From: Thelonectria olida
Lineage: Eukaryota; Ascomycota; Sordariomycetes; Hypocreales; Nectriaceae
NCBI GenBank assembly: GCA_020736575.1
Contig: JAGPYM010000008.1
Coordinates: forward strand, 744,001-808,000
Direction of reading: 5' to 3'
DNA length: 64,000 bases
Shown: one piece after another, positions 27,101-39,857 of the stretch
Position numbering within the stretch: the stretch's first letter is position 1
Layout: each line of letters begins with the position of its first letter
Notes under the pieces: generated by a model
What the model was told of the DNA's origin: nothing
The model's input: the letters and a program-made list of their open reading frames with translations, nothing else
Databases searched by the model: none
Made by a program: the position numbers and the translations under genes

Positions 27101-28803
27101 AGACCGTTGGAGGCTGGTGCAAATTGTGCCTTGATGTCATGTCATGCCATGTCATGGCTGCTTCATCCTGGAACACGGCCACCAAGTGTCTCATTGAGAA
27201 AGTCTCATGTTGAGGCAGTGGCAAGAAAACAACGAATTTTTCTCATCTCAACAAAGCGAATTCAGGGTCTCGTCCTTGACAGATGCTGATCTTAATCGTT
27301 GATCTCTGGGAAACAATGCCCCGAGTGGCAAGGGCCACTGTACTGAGTTGGCCTGGTGCACAACCTTGTTTCTGTTGATGGCCAAGTTCTGTCGAGGGTG
27401 CAACGGTCGCCACCGAAGATGGAAAGATGGCACGTAGGATGCTGGCTGTCAGTGAGGACAATCTTGGTAGGAGGATTGTTTACTACCGCAGCAAACGTAG
27501 GTACCCTGAGCAATTCGCTCTGGGTGCAGGAGAGAGCTTGCCTGCCACCAATGAAGCGATGGAGCTGGTGCAGAGTAAGGCCCCTAAGAGGTGACACTGC
27601 GTCTCTAGGCGGTTTGATGAACTGATCTTGTCCCCTCTCGGAATTCCATTCTGGGGAGGCCCACTGTCCGCATAGCCCCGGACTGCGTACCTACGCGACG
27701 GGAGTGAGTGGTTATACCATCCTGCAGCGAAGTTGCGAAGATGGCGTCACTGCTTCTGTAAGAATTCCGCTCCTATGCGTGCTTTGGGGGTGTGAGGCCG
27801 TAGGAGAGGCGAGTTGCAAGTGTAGGATTGGAGACCTATACTTTGTCGTCTTACGTATCTTTCTGCGTTGACGTTGACGTTGACTTCGAGATGTGGAGGT
27901 GCAGGTAACTGCAACGGCAACGACTGGTATCGGCATGGGTCGGGGGTCTTGTACCTTCAAAACACGGACCGGAGGACGATGCGATAGAAAGCGATGCTAT
28001 GCCGTGCCGTGTCCGTGCCTCGTTGTTCGTTATCTCGTATCCCGGCAGGCTTGATCTCGAGCTCCGGGCGTCCTACAGCTGGGATCTGATCCCGGCCCAT
28101 GCCATTTCGCATAAAGCCGTGAGAATTCGTTACAGCGAGAACGACATTCAGGCCTCGGGCTGGGCAGTGAACACAGATGGCCGTGTCAACTCACAGCCAG
28201 TGGACACTTGCATGCTTTGGTGGGGTCACTCCAAGCATGATGAAAGGTGGAGGAGGTTGACAACCGGAGAGGGCCATCCTCATCGAGCAGCAGACTGCAG
28301 ACCCCGACCATTCTACAAAAGGTCTAGATCCATAGACAAAAACACACTAAGCCTGATGCGTGAGTCGATTGGAACTGCGGCCGCCCCTCGCTCCTGCTGC
28401 GTTCTGTAGGCTCTGCCTCTCTGGCTTTCAGTGCAACTTGGGGGCAGGTTCTGGTGGCGTCCATTCCAAGCGAACACTTAGACCAACACCAGAACCAGCG
28501 ACTGCCAGCGAAAAGCCTGCAACAGAGGAAAGGGCTTTTTGTTAGTCCAGCACACACCAGAATGGCTGCGAACTGCGCTACCGGCCGCCGTCTGGGAGAT
28601 GTCGCAGTCGCAGACGCAGTTCACCAGGCCCCTAGTAAAAAACCAAAAGGTCACACTCACGGAAGAAAGGCAATAATATTGGTAGTGGACACAGGAGCAG
28701 GCCACTGGCAGCGGAGGCTCACACCACCAGCGTGGGAGGGACACAGCGATTCGTACTCGCAGTCGCAGAGGGGAAAATAGCGACCAACTTGACACACCCT
28801 CTG

Positions 28804-28819
28804 GCGCAGTGCACTGCGC
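28804..28819. repeat. Perfect 16-bp palindrome
   Basis: GCGCAGTGCACTGCGC is identical to its reverse complement. It lies 1.3 kb upstream of the ECL1 start and directly beside a pair of 14-bp direct repeats. It could be a binding site for a dimeric regulator; nothing further supports that. Confidence 0.7.
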
Positions 28820-28820
28820 A

Positions 28821-28864
28821 GGACGCTGCCGTGCGGTGCGTGTGCGGTACGGACGCTGCCGTGC
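28821..28864 (+). repeat. 14-bp direct repeat pair
   Basis: GGACGCTGCCGTGC occurs at 28821-28834 and again at 28851-28864, spaced 30 bp start to start, with GC-rich sequence between. It adjoins the 16-bp palindrome. Confidence 0.8.
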
Positions 28865-29740
28865 AGATTTAAACGGGCGAGGAGGCAACGGAGGCAAACA
28901 TCTGCCCACCACCGATGTCGCTGTGGTGTTCATCAGCCCAGGCCCCAGCCAAAATCTCGGCTGATGGCCTCGCGGTGGAATCCGGGACCCTCCAAAGCCC
29001 CCAGGGCCGTCCAGGTTCTCTGCCAGGTCCCTCAAGTGAGCACCCGTCTGAGTCACCTCATTGTCTTGTAAGAGAGTCGTTGTCTGAGCAGAGAGGGTCG
29101 CGAAAATTTTTCATCGTCGTCTTCGTCCTCCTCATCTCGTTCAGGTTGTGTTCAGCCAGCCATTGTCGCCTGTAGCGGCCAGCATCGAGGGATCAAATCA
29201 CACCAAGACCAATGTTCTGGTGGCTTGGGGTGTCTTGGGTCGCCTGGGTTGCCTGGAAGGTCCTCGAGTGTCTCTCGCTCTGTGCCGTCCTCCTCTCAAC
29301 GCAACACACTCACACCCTTTCATGCCTTGCACACTCGCAACAATTCAACCCACGCCATCGCCCTCCTCATCCATCACACCCTCTCCAGAAAACCCCCACC
29401 CCTCTCGAATTCCTGAGACACACCAGGCGTACATAGCCGCACCCCCCTATTCCTAACCCACCAAAAATTGAGCCATCCAGAGGGCGTGAAGGCGTCAACT
29501 CGGTACGTACCTAGGCTCACACCAAAAGCAAAATCCTTGCTGGCGCTAGCATCTCCTGCAGGGCATATTGTGGGGCAGCTTGGCCATCCTTGCCGCCCTC
29601 ACCATGCCCCGTCTCAAGAGCTACTCTTCTTTGGGCGGGCGTGGTCGACCCGTGTACCCTCCCCCACATTTTATTAGGCAATGTACAAGGTAGCGCCAGA
29701 GGTCGCACGCAACTGATCACCCATCCACCAAGGCTGTGCC

Positions 29741-30105
29741 CGGTGAGTGAGCAGAATGTACATATTTACCTCCTCCCTCCTCCAACTTCAGGCTCATTTT
29801 CTTCTACCATCATCTCGACTCTTTCTTCTATATCCAATTGCCTCTTTCCTTTAAAGCTGCTGGCCTGCCTGGATCCAACTCTGCACACACACTCCACCAC
29901 TGCCTCCCCAGCTATCTAATCTTTTTCACTTCTCGTCCCCCACCACTCTCGACTCCCTCAACCGGACAACCACTTCGAACCCAACCAACTTGACCAACTA
30001 CTCCCTGCTGGCTTTGCCCGAATCTTCGACCTTGTAAGACGCTAAGAGTTCTCTCTCGTCTTCTCTCTTCACACCACACACACACAACCGCCAATCACCG
30101 AAGCA
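29741..30105 (+). promoter_or_regulatory. Pyrimidine-rich leader/core promoter of ECL1
   Basis: The 365 bases before the ECL1 ATG are strongly C/T-biased on the plus strand, with repeated TCTTC, CCACC and CACACA runs and few G. This is typical of the core promoter and 5' leader of highly or conditionally expressed fungal genes. The transcription start cannot be placed. Confidence 0.4.
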
Positions 30106-30528
30106 ATGGATTTCGACTGGGCTCACTCCTTCTGCCTCGCTTGCGACAAGCAGGTTTCCTCCACCAAAGACGCCTACTGCTCTGAAGCGTGCAGACTGGC
30201 CGATTTCGAGAAGACCTCGGCGCCGAGCTCAGGAGCCAGCTCTCCTGGCCTCAACCACCCTGCCTACCCTTGGACGACCAAGACCAACAACTCTACGCCC
30301 TTCTCCCAACCTACCTACAACAGCTACCAAACTTACACTCCCACCCGCTCCGAACAGTCCTCCACTCGAGTCCTCACTCCCTCGAGCTCACACAGCAGCC
30401 TCTGCTCTATCCAGAGCACCTCAACAACGGGAGACTCCAATCAGCTCTCGGCCAAGACCAGGCAAGAGCTACGAGCGTACGCCGTGTCGTTCGAGAACGT
30501 GAGGATGCAGCGACGACGCTCATACTAA
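30106..30528 (+). CDS. ecl1: Ecl1-family life-span regulatory protein
   Basis: Predicted 140-aa single-exon protein. The N-terminus has the short zinc-binding Ecl1 signature: Cys10-x2-Cys13 and Cys25-x3-Cys29, with the motif YCSEACRLADFE. The rest is Ser/Thr/Pro-rich and disordered and ends in an Arg-rich segment. In fission yeast the Ecl1-family proteins extend chronological life span and respond to starvation, including zinc and sulfur limitation, probably through their cysteines. The start at ATG 30106 places the cysteines at the N-terminus as in the family. The gene stands alone, with about 12.7 kb of gene-free DNA before it and more than 8 kb with only a relic after it, and has a long pyrimidine-rich leader. 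Family assignment is good; the role in this species is inferred. Confidence 0.82.
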   Translation: MDFDWAHSFCLACDKQVSSTKDAYCSEACRLADFEKTSAPSSGASSPGLNHPAYPWTTKTNNSTPFSQPTYNSYQTYTPTRSEQSSTRVLTPSSSHSSLCSIQSTSTTGDSNQLSAKTRQELRAYAVSFENVRMQRRRSY

Positions 30529-31391
30529 GCGGCTCACTGGACCTGATCCTCTCCGATCGGGCCATTCTACCACGATTCATATACCCCAGGTCAACTGGAC
30601 GACCTTGCATTTTAAAGACCACGCAACTCACTTCGATGTCATAAACGCTACACTTCACACAGTCTCACGCAATCATCACATTTTTTATTACCTTGTTTAA
30701 CAATTTGTTGTACCAAGACGGCATTACACCGGAGCACTGCATATTAAAAAAAGTTTGTTTTACTACCTTTTCATTACGACCATTCGATCTCGATCGACTC
30801 GGTGGGATTATCTGGGCGGCTCTCTGATTATCATTGGGTTGACGGGTTACGGGAGCCATTATGGGCATCTTGCACCAAATACAGGCTGGAGTTGAAATCG
30901 CATGTTTTTTCAGAGCATGGATCACGGGAGCAATTGGAGCTTATGGTGGGCGGGGGAATGTCATGATATCTGGGAAACGACAGTGTCAAGAATCCGCCGA
31001 GGGCGGCATGGATGCAACACTTTTGGGACTCGTTTGAGAGTTTCGGCGCATGGGACAGACCAGGCACGGTTGCCGGTCTTTTGGGAATGGGATGTCTTTG
31101 GGAGGGGTGCTACTCTGCTTTGGAGCCATCACTCGAGTGATTGGCTGGATCGACAGGAACCACGGAAGACTGCATCGCATAGCATATCATTAGCATAGCA
31201 TACTATAGCCAAAGACTTTTTTGACCCTCTCGAGATGAAACACCATCTTTGTGTTCCTTGCTTGTTCTCTCCTTCAAGTGCCGCTGCCGCTTCCTCTGGC
31301 TCTTGGGTCTGTGACTATGCGTTCCCCATAAAACACTTGGTCTCCATCCCTGCGCATAATCTGGCTCTCTCGATGATATTTTAGAAACAAG
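30529..31391. other. ECL1 3' flank
   Basis: About 860 bp with no supported gene. It starts with the probable ECL1 3' UTR (AT-rich around 30660-30780). Confidence 0.5.
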
Positions 31392-31679
31392 TCACGGCAT
31401 TTGGGGGACATTCGCCTTCTGACGGAGAGCGACGGGGACGACCCCCGCCGGAGTCGGACGGGCACCCACGTCAGACGCAGCCGTCGGCACGCAGCCGAAG
31501 GCCGTAGCCTCTCCAGCTGGGCCTTCAGCGTACCCCACGACTCCATCAAATGGGCCTGAATGAGCTTCGATGTAAGCTAGAGTAGCGTTTCTGTCGTTGA
31601 AACCTAGTTTTCGCAATCTGGGCCCCGATGAGGCAAACAGTGACAGCTGGAGCGCAAGAAAAAATTCGCCATGGGTCAT
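31392..31679 (-). pseudogene. Probable relic of an FSH1-type serine hydrolase
   Basis: The minus-strand frame has TLAYIEAHSGPFDGVVGY followed by AEG. This resembles the nucleophile region of FSH1/DUF341 hydrolases, where GPFDG is followed by GFSQG or GYSEG. Here the Ser of GxSxG is Ala (GYAEG). After about 15 more residues the family pattern is lost, and another frame (31549-31274) becomes protein-like (CRDLFLKYHRESQI), suggesting a frameshift. No N-terminal strand or usual start region is seen. This is most simply a decayed gene fragment. The identification rests on one motif and recollection of the family. Confidence 0.35.
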
Positions 31680-34600
31680 GCCTCCAGGTCTTCCGTAGAT
31701 TTGCGTGATAAGCTACTGCGAACCCACCGCGATGCCCGGCGATGGATGTCTCGGTGACGTGCCTTGGCAGCTAAACAGCGCTGGAATCGCTGGGGATTAC
31801 GCACCTTCGCACGTAACTATTTCGACATTGCTTACAAGTGACTGGACAAGCCGAGCGTTCGCCTTCCGGTGTCCGGTCCGGCCGCCTGACACGGAATGGA
31901 ATTCTGTCCTGTCCCCCATGGCCGTTGCACCACCGGCCACGGGCAATGGGCCCACGACAATTACCGCAGCACCACCAGAGACATGCCATGATGCCACCGG
32001 GACGAAAAGGAACCATGGGAGAATGGCAAGACGGAAACCGTTTTTGCCATTTCGAGCAATTCTCTTTGTCAACCCCACTTCCCATTCGCTTCCCTTCCTC
32101 CTGAGAACTCCGGCCGGCACTGCATGCGACTCTGCGTGATGGGAGGCGCCTTATTTTGCGGCCACGGGTTTGCATCTGGGCATTCCCCATCATCATATCA
32201 TGGTCTCTATAGTTGTCTCCGGGGCCCCGAAACTGGAAGGCGGGCAATGCCTAACGGGAGACCCGTGCACTCTCTTGCTGTGGACATGATGTTTCCCCAT
32301 CGTGGATCCAATGCCCCCCAACAAGGAGGATGGAGAGCTGCTGCTCGCTACGCTACCTACCCGAACGCATCCATCCAGCTCGGGTGTCACCGACCAAGGC
32401 ATTGCTTGAACTATTAGGTACCATTACGACGACTGGAATATGCCAATTACCTTGGTTTGTTTCGAAAGCAATTACAACGTCATGCTAACTAAGGGCGGGC
32501 CGTTTCGACTCCATCATCATCACTCCTGCCAACGCATAACTTCTTTGTTTGAGGAGATCATCAGCAATTTGCTGACAAAAGGAAATGTGGGCCTTTTTTT
32601 TTTCCCTTCTTCTCTGCTTGCAACGTTCGCTCGTCCCGAACGAACCACAGCGGACAAGCTCCTCACTGGGCAGGTTCCGAAACACGTCGACACTTTGACA
32701 CGGAAGGATGGCGAAAAAAATTCTTTTCTTTTCTTTCCCAATTGGAGAGACGACGGGAAATTGGGCCACTTTGGGTTGCAATTGTCTCGTCTCCCAAGGA
32801 AAAATGCTTCCTTCTCCGACACTGTTGTGCAAGCGCAACGCGGAGGTGCCTTGATTCGTGGCGTGCGCCAATCGTCGACAGAATAACTAGGCCGTCCCGT
32901 ATGTCGGCCGAGAACGATGTCATCGTCGGCGGCGTCCGTCTGGAAAGGAAAAACTCGCCCAGCGGTCTTCGTGCATTCCCACCTGTTAGCCTGGGGGTGG
33001 ACGCTAAAAACCCGCGCTCCAGCCAGAGACGGATCACGCACAATGGCCGTTTCGGCAGAGAGTAGTGCTCGCTCGGCAGTGACAGGAATGTCTGTCGTCG
33101 TCGAGTGGGCTGTTTCAGCGGGAGGGGATGGGGGAGAGCTCCGAGATAATCTGCCCACGGGCGGGAGCTGGACGACATCGAGATGGTGCGTCGTCGCTAC
33201 GTCCCGAGATGGGTTCGGTCAAGGGCTTTCCCGTCTGGACGACGGCTACGGCTACGGCTCAGGAATCGAAGAAAAGCCATGGACAAGGGCTGCGGAGCGA
33301 GCATCTGGCGAGGACATCGGTCCGGATTGCTTGCTCCTATTGTCTCCCTATTGATATCCATTCTACTTGGAGCTATGACACGGCACCGAGATGAGGGAGT
33401 GACCTTGCTCCCTGGGACAATTCATGCAATTGAGTCTTCTCAGTCTTTGTCAACACCGACTTTTCATGTTGATCACTGACTGCCCTTGCATATTCCAAGT
33501 GCCCGGCAGCCGTGAATTCGTCATGGCATAGGTAGGATCGTGATGATCCAGAAGTTGGATCGCGGATGACGGAAGGACATTGTGTCTAGTTTCACATTCC
33601 TGGGATACTGGACCAGCGAGCAATGGTCTCACTTTCTCCAATTGCGGTCAATACTGTGCATACGGTGTCTGCCTTCTCAGCTGTCTTCGAGGTACGCCAC
33701 GACTGCTGCCCTGCTTAACGTCTTGGTTGTGTTATTATTGGTTTCTGGGCCCTTCACTCGCAGGCTGTGTAACCTAACACATCCATCTGAGTACACTTGT
33801 GGATGGTTTCGAAACACAGGCTGCCCCACGCCCAACCTCTCCCTTGAACGAAAGGGAATTGTCCATCTTTGATGCATTAACGATGCTCGGCCTCCCTGCA
33901 ACAGCTGTGGAGGCTGATTGGCTCTGCATATTGTTTCACCACGTGGATCATCACCCCCCCTCTCTACCACGGCTCATCAAGGTTTGGGACGCCTCATTAT
34001 TCGCCTCGAGAGACTTGTATGTGCCGAAATGAAGAGTTGGAAATAACAACACATAGCCGATATTGGTCATTATTACCCACTGTGATACTCAGGATGGGTT
34101 GAAAGGCCCCAACAATAACAACAAGAAACGGGGCCGTTTTCAGTCGGCCCCTCACTACCAAATGCCCGGAGCACAGCAGCAGTGCAGCTCTGGATATGCA
34201 AGTTGCAACAGCGCTTACAGCCCAGCATCTGTGACGGCATGCTCTCAACCCACCCTCTCCGGAGCCGTCCAATGGTAACATGCTCACTTCACGTCTCGAA
34301 GCCCCTCTCACACTCACACACTCTCTCTCGATTGTAACCCGCTGTGGGCCTCTCAGGACGACGACGACGACGTCTCATCCCGCGTGCTGCCTCACGCTCC
34401 CTTCACGGTGTTGTGAGTTGCAATTGCGCAACCCAAGTGCGACAATTGCCTCGCTCCTTTGGACTGCCATGAGCAATTGGACCGTGAGAAGTGATTGGGA
34501 ATCCCCATTTCTTTCGCCGGAATTTGACAGAAGCCTGGTTGTCTTGAAAGTTCTGTTCTGTTCGAAGGGGCGTGAGCTTCGGGACCTGTCAGCCGCATCA

Positions 34601-35710
34601 TGCCGCCTTGCTGGCCTGGAAGGAATCCACGACGTTCTCGATTGTCTTCCGCATGCCTTTGAGACACAATTGTCTCTTCTACGGGTCCCTCTGAGGCGTG
34701 GGATGAGAGGGGAGCCCCCAATGGCCAAGAATCAGACGTCATAGAGCTCGTGGCAAAGCCTCGCAGGCCACGTTGGTTGCAATCCATGGGAATGTATTGA
34801 ATGTAGTACCGATGATGATACCGCTCAGCTTATCTGCCCGGGCGGTTGTGGCTAATTGAGGACGGCCCTTTGGGAATTTGCGAGACATGGTGTCGCCGAA
34901 CCGTGGCAGTGCCACAAGAGAGGAGAAAAAAACAACTCTTCTGTCTCGCTCGTGTTGCTCTGTTCACGCCCGGATCGTGAGTTTGCCCTGCACCGCCCTT
35001 TGTTGCTTTTTTGTTGTCCCAACTGCTGCGGACGGACATACGGCGCCCGACCCGCCCGCTCGCGTTGTGAACCAGCTCCAGGCAGCGGAACAAAGGAAGC
35101 ATTCATGGTAGCTTGCAAACGTAGGCGGCTTGATGATGTGCTTTGGGGGGAAAGGGAGAACGGCACAGAGACAGAGACGACCATTGATGCTGGGAGCTTG
35201 GCTTGGTCACCACGGATCCCGGTACAACTCGATCTAGAACCTAGCAAGTGGATTTAGGTCCATTCTGTGACGGCGTAGATCTCTGCTGCACGTCTATATT
35301 GCTTATTGTTCTAAATCCTCGATAATACATAGTTACGTAGTCTATGGGACCGGAACATGCAGAGGCGGCTCGTGTCTTTCAAGATGACGCTCGTGTTACC
35401 AGATGCAAGGTTTTTCTCTCATCGAAGGACCCGCCGCTGATCGACGAGAAGGACGCGCAGTGAAAGCCTCAAGAGGAGAATGCGATCCGCATTTCATCCT
35501 TCAGCTGAGTTGTGCCTTGTTAGTGACGATAGCCTCCTGTATCCCATGTCTGGGCGGAAAAGAGGCTGGCTCAAACAATCACTTTGGGAAAGAGAGCAGC
35601 ACGTGTGGCTTGCTCGGTACTAGCAAAAGAGGGTTTTCAACAAATTTTGTGTTTCTGGCCGTATGCGGTTTGCTTTTTTTGGTGTTGTCTTTTGTTGTGA
35701 TTGTGAGAAG

Positions 35711-35726
35711 AAAAAAAAAAAAAAAG
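35711..35726 (+). repeat. Poly(A) run, about 16 bases
   Basis: An uninterrupted run of A follows GAAG. It is followed by CT-rich and CA-rich sequence. Confidence 0.8.
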
Positions 35727-38370
35727 CCTCGTCTCTTTTTACACACACGCACACGCGCGCACAAGCACATGTCTTACACGGAATGAGTGATGTCGTCCCG
35801 CAGTGTCTGAGCTGTGGTTACAGCCTTAAAGCCTGCCAACAGCCGGGGAGACGGACGGAGGATGGAATGTGCCTGAAAGGAGGAGAGGAGCAATGTGAGA
35901 AGTGATGAATTGAATTCGCCCGCAAGGCACAGGCACAGGTTTACAGTTGCAGCACGGGATGGCTTTGTTAGTGGCCAATAACGGCGCTTACGGTGGCTGA
36001 TTGAGAGACAATGATTCCGCTTGGAACTTGGATGGGGGAAACATGTGAACATGCCATTGCCACGGGTCAATGGCTTATTGTTATCAAATTGCTCTGCATG
36101 TAGACTTCGTACCTTAACGTACAGACGAGTTACCTACAGGATGATAGGTACCGTCGCGCACATGCTCGGAGCATCATCCACATGGTGAAATGCAACGCCT
36201 GCCGTCGCACACGTCGAGAGGAGAAGAAGAAAAAAACGCCCATTCGCCGTGCCTCTTCGGCGTCCCGGCCAATGCCGTCGCTCCGTAGACATAGGGTGGT
36301 GCGACGGAGCAGACGCTGGGATCATGATGATGAGGAAGATGGATCCCGGACGGCGCCGACTGGGGACACGCGGCGGACGCTGCGGTGCTGCCCGGCCCTT
36401 TTTCATTTTGGGTGTCGTTTTTGCGATTTATTTTCTTTTTTTCTGTCGTTGTTGACGGGTGTCTGATGGAGGATCGATCCCATATTGGTACCTGCTCGGC
36501 TACACACACAAACCCCCCCCCCCCAAAAGCAGGACACACAATGATGAGAGAGAGACGACAACAAGCTGCGAGCTTTCCCCACGGCTGAGGCGAATCGAGG
36601 CGTTTCACCCCCAGCAGCGAGTTAGTTATTCGCGGGCTGAGAGAGGGGGCGTGGTGGTTTGAAAAGAACAGCAACCAAATGGGGCGTCTTGGTTGATTCA
36701 TCCACGTCGAGGCGTCGACATGAGCCGCTACATCGACGCCCCCCGGCCCCCAATGTGCTTCAACTGGTTCCCATCCTCGATGAATCGGTTTTTTTTTTAT
36801 CTGAAATGAAGCTTGCGAGGGGCACCAGTGAAGGTGAGACGCTCCTGTGCCGAAAAGTCTCAGAGTCGCAACCGGAGCTGCCCAGGAACAATGAAGCTTC
36901 CCCCTTCATTGCCGCAGTTTCTCGTTGGTCTGCGGGCTGTTAGGCCCGTCTCTATCTCCATTTTGATCTGGGGCGGGGTGACCGACCATTGGCGCCAAAG
37001 TCAATCTCTAATACTCTTCCCCCCTTCTCCGGACGGGAGCAAGTCCTCCAGCTGCTGTAATCATCCGCGCATTGAGGCGATAGGTGACAGCCCGCGAAGG
37101 GGTCGAAAACTCAAATCAGCAAGCTATGTAACTCGCTGTTGAACCTTTGCACCCTCCGAATACCGACCCGTCCGGCTGGTGTCCTTTTAGGGTTTCGGCG
37201 GTGAAGCGTCTAGGCCTGGGCCGCTGGACGAGGGGGCGGAATCGGCGTGATATGGAGTGATTGGCGATCCCTGACACGGCCGATTAGATGCAAATCTACG
37301 AATGCCGACCAACACAGTACGGGCGGCGGCGTCTATGTTACGGGCCGAACTGTGATCGTCTTGTCTGGTGTGGCCAGTTGACGGTGTTGGTGGTAGTCCT
37401 GGCTCAAAACAGCCAAGAGGCTGGGGGAGCTGAGTTGCGACTGCGCAGCGACAGCAATTCGTGACTGCTCCGTACGAATAGGTGTAGCTTTGCCAATTCA
37501 ATTCATGCCTCACGCTGCTTCCACGAGATTCCAGGGCACAAGCTTCCATGCCCGTTGTTGTACATACAGAACGCCCCATTCCCATCTCCTGCAACTGCAC
37601 GAGGTAAACAAAGCGTCATATCGGCGATCAACCTGCATTGACAGGCTGCAGGGAAAGCCATCCTCGGCTGAAATGCACCGGCAGTAGCCTGGCCCGGCTT
37701 TATTGGCTGATCGGCGAGCGTGCCCAATGTTCCGCGGTGACGGTACGAAGGACTTTGGCCCGTCAACCCAGACCAACGCACAACGACAAGCCATTTTCTG
37801 CAGCAAGATCCAAAAGCGGTCTCGTACATCTAGATTGTGGCCTTGTCGTGACCAGCACGGGCACTCTCGTGGCTCAATCGCAATTGCAGGTGGGAGTGAC
37901 GGGGCCAAGTTGAAGTTGCGTACGTACACACGCAACACAAGGAACACGCCCCCTTTGGCTCAATTCGTTCGTTGCCTATCGTGAATGAGGAAGGACAATA
38001 GACAGGGAAACACACAGGTCCCTGCGCAGAACAAGATCGAAGACAGCCGGCAGGAGCAAATAGGGCGCGCAATTGCTCCTGCGAGGAACCCGAAAGAACA
38101 ACTTAGTTTCACGATGGGCGCTGACGTGGACGTGATGGTATCCAACAGTCCAGTACGAAGTATGAATACGGCCTGCCGGGGACAAGGACGAGTGGGGGAG
38201 GGGCTGGTGGTATCGAGGTGTCGGGCTGTCATTCGAGGAACCAGACTCTCAGACTCTGTCAGTCTCCAGGGGACTCCAGAGGACTCAAGAGGGCCCCAGA
38301 GGGCCCCAGAGGAAGATGGAGAGGGCGTGGACGAAACAACGAGTGGATGAATGGGGTCCGTCGTGGGTTG

Positions 38371-38398
<28 letters not shown>
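38371..38398 (+). repeat. Poly(A)28 homopolymer
   Basis: Twenty-eight consecutive A bases. The sequence before it has no coding similarity that would mark a processed retro-copy, and no flanking target duplication was seen. It is the longest homopolymer in the window. Confidence 0.95.
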
Positions 38399-38401
<3 letters not shown>

Positions 38402-39857
38402 CTGCAGCCAGGCTGCAAGAGATGCTTGGGAGACGGGCTGCCTCAAAAACCACAGACTGACGAACCGGAGGATTTTGCTGGACACGCCAACGATGGGTGA
38501 GAAACTGGGAAACCCCCAGTCGATCAGGTGCAGTCCCCAGGTACCCGCTTCTTGACGGCCTGAAAAAGCGTCCTGGGGCCCTGCAAACAGCAGCCCTGGA
38601 GCCTGGCGGATGGAGTCGTGATGGAGTCGTGATGGAGAAGTCGACGTCGTCGGAAGCCCGGGACCGGAGCTCCGATTGGATGGACGAGGAGGCTGCTAGT
38701 GGACGGGATCTACCCGTGCGGTCCGTTTGACATGGGAATAGAGACTTTTTTCCTTTTTTTTCTCTTCTGACATGTGCCTTGTGGCCTAGAACTGCAGTCA
38801 ATGCAGCAGAGAGGAGGTGCCGTGCAGCGCAGTGCAGCAGCAGTGCAGTGCAGCACGATAATGTTTGGGACACGCAGCTGAAAGTGACGCCGTGGGCGGG
38901 CTTTGCGCTTGGGCTTCACGTCAATGGTTGGGCTGGGCAGAGGAGGAGACGCTTGCGATGCACTGTGATGGAGATGCGGCAGCGATGGCTTCTCGGGGAA
39001 GAAATCCGAAAATAAAAAGACGCCAAAAAAGCAAAGGAAAAAAAAAAAGCGTGGATGGGGACCGGAGAGTCGGGCTTTGTTTCCGGCTTGGTTGGTGGAT
39101 GCCAACGGCACCGCAAAAAGATGGAAAAGGAAAACGACATCCATTTCACTCTCGTAATAGTAGGCGGCGGTGATGGTGGTGGTGATGGGTCATGGTGAAG
39201 AGTCAAGGTGAGAGAAGGGCTGAACCGTGACCCGCTCCGATGACGGACCAAACCAATGTTCCAGCATGTTGCATCACGGACCCCTTTGCGGACCGACGCT
39301 TGTTGCAGTAGCAGAGAAGCTTGTTGAATTGTTGGTGTGTTGGTGTCACGGTTAAGTAAGGTCAAGGGGCCGATGCCGAATAGATTGCATCGATCAGGCT
39401 AAGGTGAGAGAGAGCGCTGCATCGTGCCAGTACAAAGTAACTTCCCAGGTAGAGTAAACTCTTGCGAGCGACCTGCGGCGTAGGTTGAGTTTCTTTCAGC
39501 TCTGCATATGGGCTTGTTTCAGCGTAGATGGATGGATGGGGGTGCTTGAAATGAGAGTCTGGTAGTTCGATGTAATTTAGGTATGCATCTAATTTGCACG
39601 TGGGCGCTCTCTCTGTTGTCTTGTAGTAGGTCTATTCATAGATCCGTGTTGAACATATGTGCGTGTCTATGAGGCCGAGATGCCCTCAAAACACTATGTC
39701 GAAACAGCTCCCCCAAGAAAATGCGAATATGTTAAAAGAAAATGATAAATCTTGATAAAGCAAAGTACACAATGCACATGAAGGAATTTAGGATTTATGC
39801 GAGATATACCCAAGCTCAACTCAAGTCGAGGTGCGTAGGACTCACTCAGGTCACGTC

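Larger units (their letters stand above)
17009..29740. other. 12.7-kb gene desert upstream of ECL1
   Basis: No gene is supported on either strand. The longest chance ORF is 254 codons (17084-17848, minus) and has a non-protein composition rich in Cys, Trp and Arg. Base composition stays close to that of the flanks, so this is not an AT-rich block of the type left by repeat-induced mutation. It carries microsatellites, homopolymer runs and short palindromes. Reasonable readings are an extended regulatory region or a long non-coding or leader transcript of ECL1, but the sequence alone does not decide. Confidence 0.5.
31680..39857. other. 8.2-kb gene-free stretch
   Basis: No gene is supported. 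Several 130-210 codon ORFs on both strands overlap one another and show no domain. The stretch includes homopolymer runs, a 28-base poly(A), tandem GATGGAGTCGT copies near 38615, and a cluster of TGCAG words around 38790-38855. AT content rises at 39700-39800. Confidence 0.5.

Noticed and set aside
38371..38398. Poly(A)28 as the tail of a processed retro-copy or SINE
   Set aside because: No gene-like sequence upstream of the tract and no target-site duplication around it.
38259..38873. 204-codon minus-strand ORF
   Set aside because: Its middle is a poly-Phe run encoded by the poly(A)28 tract on the other strand; not protein-like.
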